Assembly (NCBI GenBank): GCA_002441465.1
Contig: DJWE01000103.1
Location: forward strand, 382-9,940
Reading direction: 5' to 3'
Length of the DNA: 9,559 nucleotides
From: Propionibacteriaceae bacterium UBA6238
Lineage (GTDB): Bacteria; Actinomycetota; Actinomycetes; Propionibacteriales; Propionibacteriaceae
Numbering within the stretch: the stretch's first letter is position 1; each line of letters opens with the position of its first letter. The position numbers and the translations under genes were made by a program. The notes beneath the pieces are model-generated. The model saw only the letters and a program-made list of their open reading frames with translations. It ran no database searches and was not told the DNA's origin. Positions 6,675 to 9,559 of the stretch are shown here, piece by piece.

Positions 6675-8531
6675 TCAGCGCTCGATGATGATGGCGGGAT
6701 CGCCGTGCGCGACCTCGTGCCCCTCGGCCGGCAGAACGGCGGCGAACTGGGCGGAGTTGGTGATCACGACGACCGTGGTCGGGTCGTACCCTGCGGAGGT
6801 CACGGCGTCCAGGTCGACGGTGGCCAGGAGGTCGCCGGCCTCGACGCTCTGGCCCTGGCTGACCGCGGCGGCGAAGCCCCTGCCGTCGAGCTGGACGGTG
6901 TCAATGCCGATGTGGATCAGCGCCTCGACGCCGTCCGCGCTCTTGATGCCGAAGGCGTGCCCGGTCGGGAAGGCGCTGACGACCGTCCCGGCGAAGGGCG
7001 CGTACACCTGACCGCTGGAGGGGACGATGCCGAGCCCGCTCCCCAGGGCACCCGATGCGAACACCTTGTCTTTCACCGAGTCGAGGGCGACCAGCTCGCC
7101 CGACACCGGCGCCAGGACCTCGCTCGCACCGGCGACCCCTGCCGTCACGACCTCGGCTCCGGCCTCCGGCGCATCGTCGTCGGGATCGGTGAAGCCGATC
7201 ACCATGGTGAGCGTGAACGCGATCGCCATCGCCACGCCGACGCCAATCAGCTGAAGGGTGAAGTTGCCCTGGCCCATCCAGGCCGGCAGCGCGATCAGCG
7301 ACGGCAGCGCGAAGGCGGTGTTGGCCGAACCCCCGGCCGCAGCGATGGCCCCGCCGACGGCCCCGCCGGCGACGCCGAAGGCAAACGGACGCTTCAACGG
7401 CAGGTTGGCGCCGTAGATGGCCGGTTCGGTGACCCCCGCGAGGATGCCGGACACCGCGGCCGGGCCCGCGATCTGACGAAGCTTCTGGCTGCGGGTGCGG
7501 ATCGCGACCGCGAGGACGGCCGCGCCTTGGGCGAGCACCGCGGCGGGCAGCGGGCCACCGAGGACCGAATACCCCTGGGTGGCGAGGTCGTTGACCATGA
7601 TCGGGACGAAGCCCCAGTGCAGGCCGAAGATCACGAACACCTGCCACAGGCCGCCCATGATGGCGCCGGCAAGCCAGGGCGCGAGCCCGAACAGCCACAC
7701 GACGGCGCTGGAGATCGCGGTGGCCGCGAAGCTGGTCACCGGACCCACCACGATCAAGGTAAGCGGGACCATGACGGTGATCGTCACCAAGGGGACGGTG
7801 AAGTTGCGGATCACGCTCGGCAGCACCCGCGCGAGCCACTTCTCGATCAGCGCCTGCATCCACACCGCCACGATGATCGGGACGACCGAGGAGGTGTAGC
7901 TCACCATGACGACCGGGATGCCGAGGAAGGACACCGGAGCTCCGGCGTCGTTCAGCGCGACGATGGTGGGGTAGACGAGGGCCCCGGCGATCGCCATCGA
8001 CGAGAACTGGTTCGCCCCGAACCGCCGTGCCGCGGTCACCGACAGGAGGATCGGCAGGAAGTAGAAAAGGCCGTCGCCGGCGGCGTTCAAGATCGTGTAG
8101 GTCTGGCCGTCCGCGGCCAACCAGCCGAGGGTGACGGCGAGGGTGAGGAAGGCCTTGAGCAGGCCGACGCCGGCCAGCGTCCACAGGATCGGGCTGAAGA
8201 TCTTCGAGATCAGGTCGATGAACTGGTCGAACAGGTTCCCCTTGGGGCCTTCGTCGGCTGCGGACGCGTCCCCGGTGAGGGCGGAGATCCGGCCGATCTC
8301 GGCGAACACGATCGGGACGTCGTTGCCGATCACGACCTGGAACTGGCCGCCGGCCTCCATCACGGTGATCACGCCAGGAAGCGCCTCCACCGCTCTCTTG
8401 TCGGCCTTGGCAGCGTCCTTCAGCCTAAACCTGAGTCGGGTGGCACAGTGAGCGAGGGAGACGACGTTGGCCTCACCACCGACCTGTTCGAGAATCCCAC
8501 CGGCCAACGACCGGTAGTCCACTGCTGGCAT
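6675..8531 (-). CDS. bglF: PTS beta-glucoside transporter subunit EIIBCA
   Basis: This 618-residue membrane protein takes up and phosphorylates beta-glucosides using phosphate from HPr. The domain order is B-C-A, as in the beta-glucoside (BglF) group. EIIB is about 1-85 with phospho-Cys29 in LAHCATRLRF. EIIC is about 100-450, polytopic, with the conserved GVTEPAIYG at 366-374. A charged, flexible linker (449-471, DPDDDAPEAG) leads to EIIA at 472-618, with His525 (TGHAFGI) and phospho-His540 (LIHIGIDTVQLDG). An open frame extends upstream to 8615, but the ATG at 8531 is chosen: it has AAGGAG five bases away, gives the standard EIIB N-terminus (MPAVDYRSLAGGILE), and the upstream frame runs into the terminator stem. 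First gene of the operon. Its EIIB domain should also phosphorylate and inactivate the antiterminator when no substrate is present. Specificity for salicin or arbutin versus cellobiose is not resolved. Confidence 0.95.
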   Translation of the reverse strand: MPAVDYRSLAGGILEQVGGEANVVSLAHCATRLRFRLKDAAKADKRAVEALPGVITVMEAGGQFQVVIGNDVPIVFAEIGRISALTGDASAADEGPKGNLFDQFIDLISKIFSPILWTLAGVGLLKAFLTLAVTLGWLAADGQTYTILNAAGDGLFYFLPILLSVTAARRFGANQFSSMAIAGALVYPTIVALNDAGAPVSFLGIPVVMVSYTSSVVPIIVAVWMQALIEKWLARVLPSVIRNFTVPLVTITVMVPLTLIVVGPVTSFAATAISSAVVWLFGLAPWLAGAIMGGLWQVFVIFGLHWGFVPIMVNDLATQGYSVLGGPLPAAVLAQGAAVLAVAIRTRSQKLRQIAGPAAVSGILAGVTEPAIYGANLPLKRPFAFGVAGGAVGGAIAAAGGSANTAFALPSLIALPAWMGQGNFTLQLIGVGVAMAIAFTLTMVIGFTDPDDDAPEAGAEVVTAGVAGASEVLAPVSGELVALDSVKDKVFASGALGSGLGIVPSSGQVYAPFAGTVVSAFPTGHAFGIKSADGVEALIHIGIDTVQLDGRGFAAAVSQGQSVEAGDLLATVDLDAVTSAGYDPTTVVVITNSAQFAAVLPAEGHEVAHGDPAIIIER

Positions 8532-8567
8532 CTGTTCTCCTTCGAACGACTGGTGCCAGGGTCTCGG

Positions 8568-8635
8568 AAAAGCAAAAGGCCCGAGCCGACCCCCGGATTG
8601 CGCAAGCATGAGCACGCCGAAGCTGGCTCAGGCCT
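8568..8635 (-). terminator. Leader intrinsic terminator (antitermination-controlled)
   Basis: On the minus strand, the arm AGGCCTGAGCC (8635-8625) pairs along all 11 bases with GGCTCGGGCCT (8587-8577), with one G-U pair, and is followed by TTTTGCTTTT (8577-8568). The 37-base apical region may fold further and includes the palindrome TTGCGCAA (8598-8605). The terminator lies about 37 bases before the EII start codon. Its 5' arm shares AGGCCT (8630-8635) with the 3' end of the RAT, so the two folds exclude each other. This is the standard design of LicT/BglG-controlled leaders. By default transcription should end here. Confidence 0.9.
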
Positions 8636-8658
8636 TGCCTCTTTCGAGTAACAACCCT
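8630..8658 (-). promoter_or_regulatory. RAT (ribonucleic antiterminator) site for LicT/BglG protein
   Basis: The 29-base minus-strand element begins AGGGTTGTTACTC and ends GAGGCAAGGCCT, joined by GAAA. It closely follows the known RAT pattern GGATTGTTACTG...GGCAAAACC. It can fold as three short helices: AGG with CCT (8658-8656/8632-8630), TTG with CAA (8654-8652/8637-8635), and CTC with GAG (8648-8646/8641-8639), capped by a GAAA tetraloop and split by two asymmetric internal loops, as in RATs of known structure. It overlaps the terminator's 5' arm by six bases. Binding by the antiterminator from 4320-5159 should hold this fold and let transcription run into the operon. Confidence 0.9.
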
Positions 8659-8660
8659 GG

Positions 8661-8677
8661 GGAACCGCTCAGGTTCC
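8661..8677 (-). other. Small 5' leader hairpin upstream of the RAT
   Basis: GGAACC (8677-8672) and GGTTCC (8666-8661) form a perfect 6-bp stem with the loop TGAGC, at or just after the predicted transcription start and two bases before the RAT. AACCT (8675-8671) can also pair with AGGTT (8689-8685), which overlaps the -10 box, giving a second dyad at the DNA level. It may protect the mRNA 5' end or act as an operator for a repressor; neither is shown by the sequence. Confidence 0.45.
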
Positions 8678-8684
8678 TGCCAGA

Positions 8685-8714
8685 AACCTAGCAGCATTCG
8701 CTTTTCGCCGTCAA
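8685..8714 (-). promoter_or_regulatory. Promoter of the beta-glucoside operon
   Basis: On the minus strand, TTGACG (-35, 8714-8709) and TAGGTT (-10, 8690-8685) are spaced by 18 bp, with a TGC extension just before the -10. Both hexamers are close to the housekeeping sigma consensus (TTGACA; TANNNT in actinobacteria). Transcription would begin near 8678, giving a leader of about 147 bases that carries the RAT and terminator. The -35 lies 33 bp after the stop of the upstream acetyltransferase gene, in a short AT-richer stretch. No catabolite-repressor site could be identified with confidence. Confidence 0.75.
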
Positions 8715-8747
8715 GGGGTCCGCGCCCCGCTCACGATGCCGCACGGA

Positions 8748-9559
8748 TCAGTGTGCGACCACCGCGTCCCTGGCCGTCGCGAACGCGCGGACGCAGGCGC
8801 GGACGTCCTCGGGGGCGTGGGCCGCGGACAGCTGGACCCGGATCCGCGCCCTTCCCTTCGGGACCACCGGGTAGCTGAACGCGATCACGTAGACGCCTTC
8901 CTCCAGCATCCGCTCAGCGATGCCGGCGGCGAGGCGAGCGCCGTCCTCACCAGGGAACATCACCGGCACGATCGGGTGGGTTCCCGGCAGCAGGTCGAAT
9001 CCCGCCTCGGCCATCAGCTCCCGGAACAGCACGGCGTTGGCGCTCAGCCGCTCGCGCGCCTCGTCCGAACCGTCCACCAGGTCCAGCGCAGCCAGCGACC
9101 CGGCCACGACCGCCGGCGCGACCGAGTTCGAGAACAGGTAGGGACGGGCCCGCTGACGCAGCAGCGAGATCACCTCCGACGCCCCGCTCACATAGCCGCC
9201 GGACGCACCGCCGAGCGCCTTGCCGAGAGTTCCGGTGATGATGTCGACGTCCCCTTCGACGCCGAACAGCTCCGCCGTCCCCCGGCCGTGTGCCCCGACG
9301 AAACCGACCGCGTGCGAGTCGTCAACCAGAACCAACGCCCGGTACTGCTCGGCCAGCTCACAGATGCCCGCCAGCGGAGCGTACGAGCCGTCCATGCTGA
9401 ACACGCCGTCGGTCACGATCACCGTTCGCCTGCTCCGCCCCGAGCATTCCTTGAGCCGGTCCTCCAGCTCGGCCAGATCGCGGTTGCGGTAGCGCAGCCG
9501 CCGCGCCTTGGACAGGCGGATGCCGTCGATCAGGGACGCGTGGTTGAGCTCGTCGGAGA
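8748..9559 (-). CDS. kbl: Glycine C-acetyltransferase (2-amino-3-ketobutyrate CoA ligase), 5' end cut off
   Basis: PLP-dependent enzyme of the alpha-oxoamine synthase family. It cleaves 2-amino-3-ketobutyrate with CoA to glycine and acetyl-CoA, the second step of threonine breakdown after threonine dehydrogenase. The window holds the last 269 residues; about 130 N-terminal residues lie beyond the right edge, judged from the usual length near 398. The visible part runs from SDELNHASLIDGIRLSKA through VTDGVFSMDG, the PLP-contacting VLVDDSHAVGF, and GTLGKALGGASGGY with the Schiff-base lysine (visible residue 113), to RPYLFSNSVAP and the C-terminal small domain. About 156 residues follow the lysine, as in E. 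coli Kbl. The wording GTLGKALGGASGGY and VDDSHAVGFVG favours Kbl over the related 8-amino-7-oxononanoate synthase. A tdh gene may lie further right, but this is not visible. It reads toward the bgl operon without an evident terminator between them. Confidence 0.92.
   Translation of the reverse strand, partial: SDELNHASLIDGIRLSKARRLRYRNRDLAELEDRLKECSGRSRRTVIVTDGVFSMDGSYAPLAGICELAEQYRALVLVDDSHAVGFVGAHGRGTAELFGVEGDVDIITGTLGKALGGASGGYVSGASEVISLLRQRARPYLFSNSVAPAVVAGSLAALDLVDGSDEARERLSANAVLFRELMAEAGFDLLPGTHPIVPVMFPGEDGARLAAGIAERMLEEGVYVIAFSYPVVPKGRARIRVQLSAAHAPEDVRACVRAFATARDAVVAH

Noticed and set aside
5293..7011. 572-codon plus-strand open frame opposite the 6-phospho-beta-glucosidase
   Set aside because: It shadows a complete GH1 gene with both catalytic glutamates; the composition is typical of an antisense frame.
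8598..8605. Palindrome TTGCGCAA in the terminator loop as a separate repressor site
   Set aside because: An 8-bp palindrome is common by chance, and the stretch is already explained as the apical loop of the terminator.
8532..8615. N-terminal extension of the EIIBCA gene to an upstream start at 8615
   Set aside because: The extension would be encoded through the leader terminator stem, adds non-conserved residues before a standard EIIB start, and the ATG at 8531 has its own good RBS.
6528..8651. 707-codon open frame on the plus strand, opposite the EIIBCA gene
   Set aside because: Its translation is rich in Arg, Asp, Gly and His with no domain pattern, while the opposite strand encodes an intact EIIBCA with all catalytic residues. 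It also runs through the leader terminator. It is a by-product of high GC at third codon positions.
8748..9559. 8-amino-7-oxononanoate synthase (BioF) as identity of the right-edge gene
   Set aside because: It belongs to the same superfamily, but the TDGVFSMDG, DDSHAVGFVG and GTLGKALGGASGGY wording fits glycine C-acetyltransferase better, and no biotin gene is adjacent in the window.
1..9559. CRISPR arrays, tRNA or rRNA genes, phage genes and toxin-antitoxin pairs
   Set aside because: No regularly spaced repeats, cloverleaf-like sequence or rRNA-like stretch was seen, and almost all the sequence is filled by seven intact or partial protein genes of ordinary families.

Overview
The window looks like chromosomal DNA of a high-GC actinobacterium (Actinomycetota). 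The G+C content and G/C-ending codons are high. GTG starts are in use, one promoter looks leaderless, and the regulator protein types are typical of that phylum. Genus cannot be settled from the sequence. All the genes resemble known families. No wholly new system is evident. The most informative parts are non-coding: a complete antitermination switch in front of a beta-glucoside operon, a long hairpin inside that operon, and a clean operator-like dyad between a divergent transporter and two-component pair.

Left block (about 1-4308) is an ABC exporter/sensor module. On the minus strand an ABC ATPase (1427-2206) overlaps an FtsX-type permease (48-1430) by 4 bp. Divergently, on the plus strand, lie a HisKA_3 sensor kinase (2337-3536) and a NarL/LuxR-type response regulator (3649-4308). 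The 130-bp divergent gap holds a near-perfect 24-bp inverted repeat (2261-2284), about 65 bp from each start codon. By analogy with similar modules, the kinase senses a membrane-associated signal and the regulator controls the transporter genes. The ligand is unknown. Bases 1-22 resemble the end sequence seen near IS200-like/RAYT transposase elements.

Middle block (about 4320-8714, minus strand, read right to left) is a beta-glucoside PTS operon in the order EIIBCA permease (6675-8531), GH1 6-phospho-beta-glucosidase (5248-6666), LicT/BglG-type antiterminator (4320-5159). Upstream of the first gene the leader carries, in order, a promoter (8685-8714), a small hairpin, a ribonucleic antiterminator (RAT) site (8630-8658) and an intrinsic terminator (8568-8635). 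The 5' arm of the terminator overlaps the 3' half of the RAT, so the two structures exclude each other. Expected logic: without substrate the EII phosphorylates and inactivates the antiterminator, and transcription stops in the leader. With a beta-glucoside the regulator binds the RAT and the operon is read. The last gene encodes the protein that acts on the leader of the first, so the circuit is closed within this window. A 37-bp near-perfect hairpin (5200-5236) separates the glucosidase from the regulator gene.

Right edge (8748-9559, minus strand) is the C-terminal two thirds of a glycine C-acetyltransferase (2-amino-3-ketobutyrate CoA ligase), cut by the window end. It is an unrelated housekeeping gene read in the same direction as the bgl operon.
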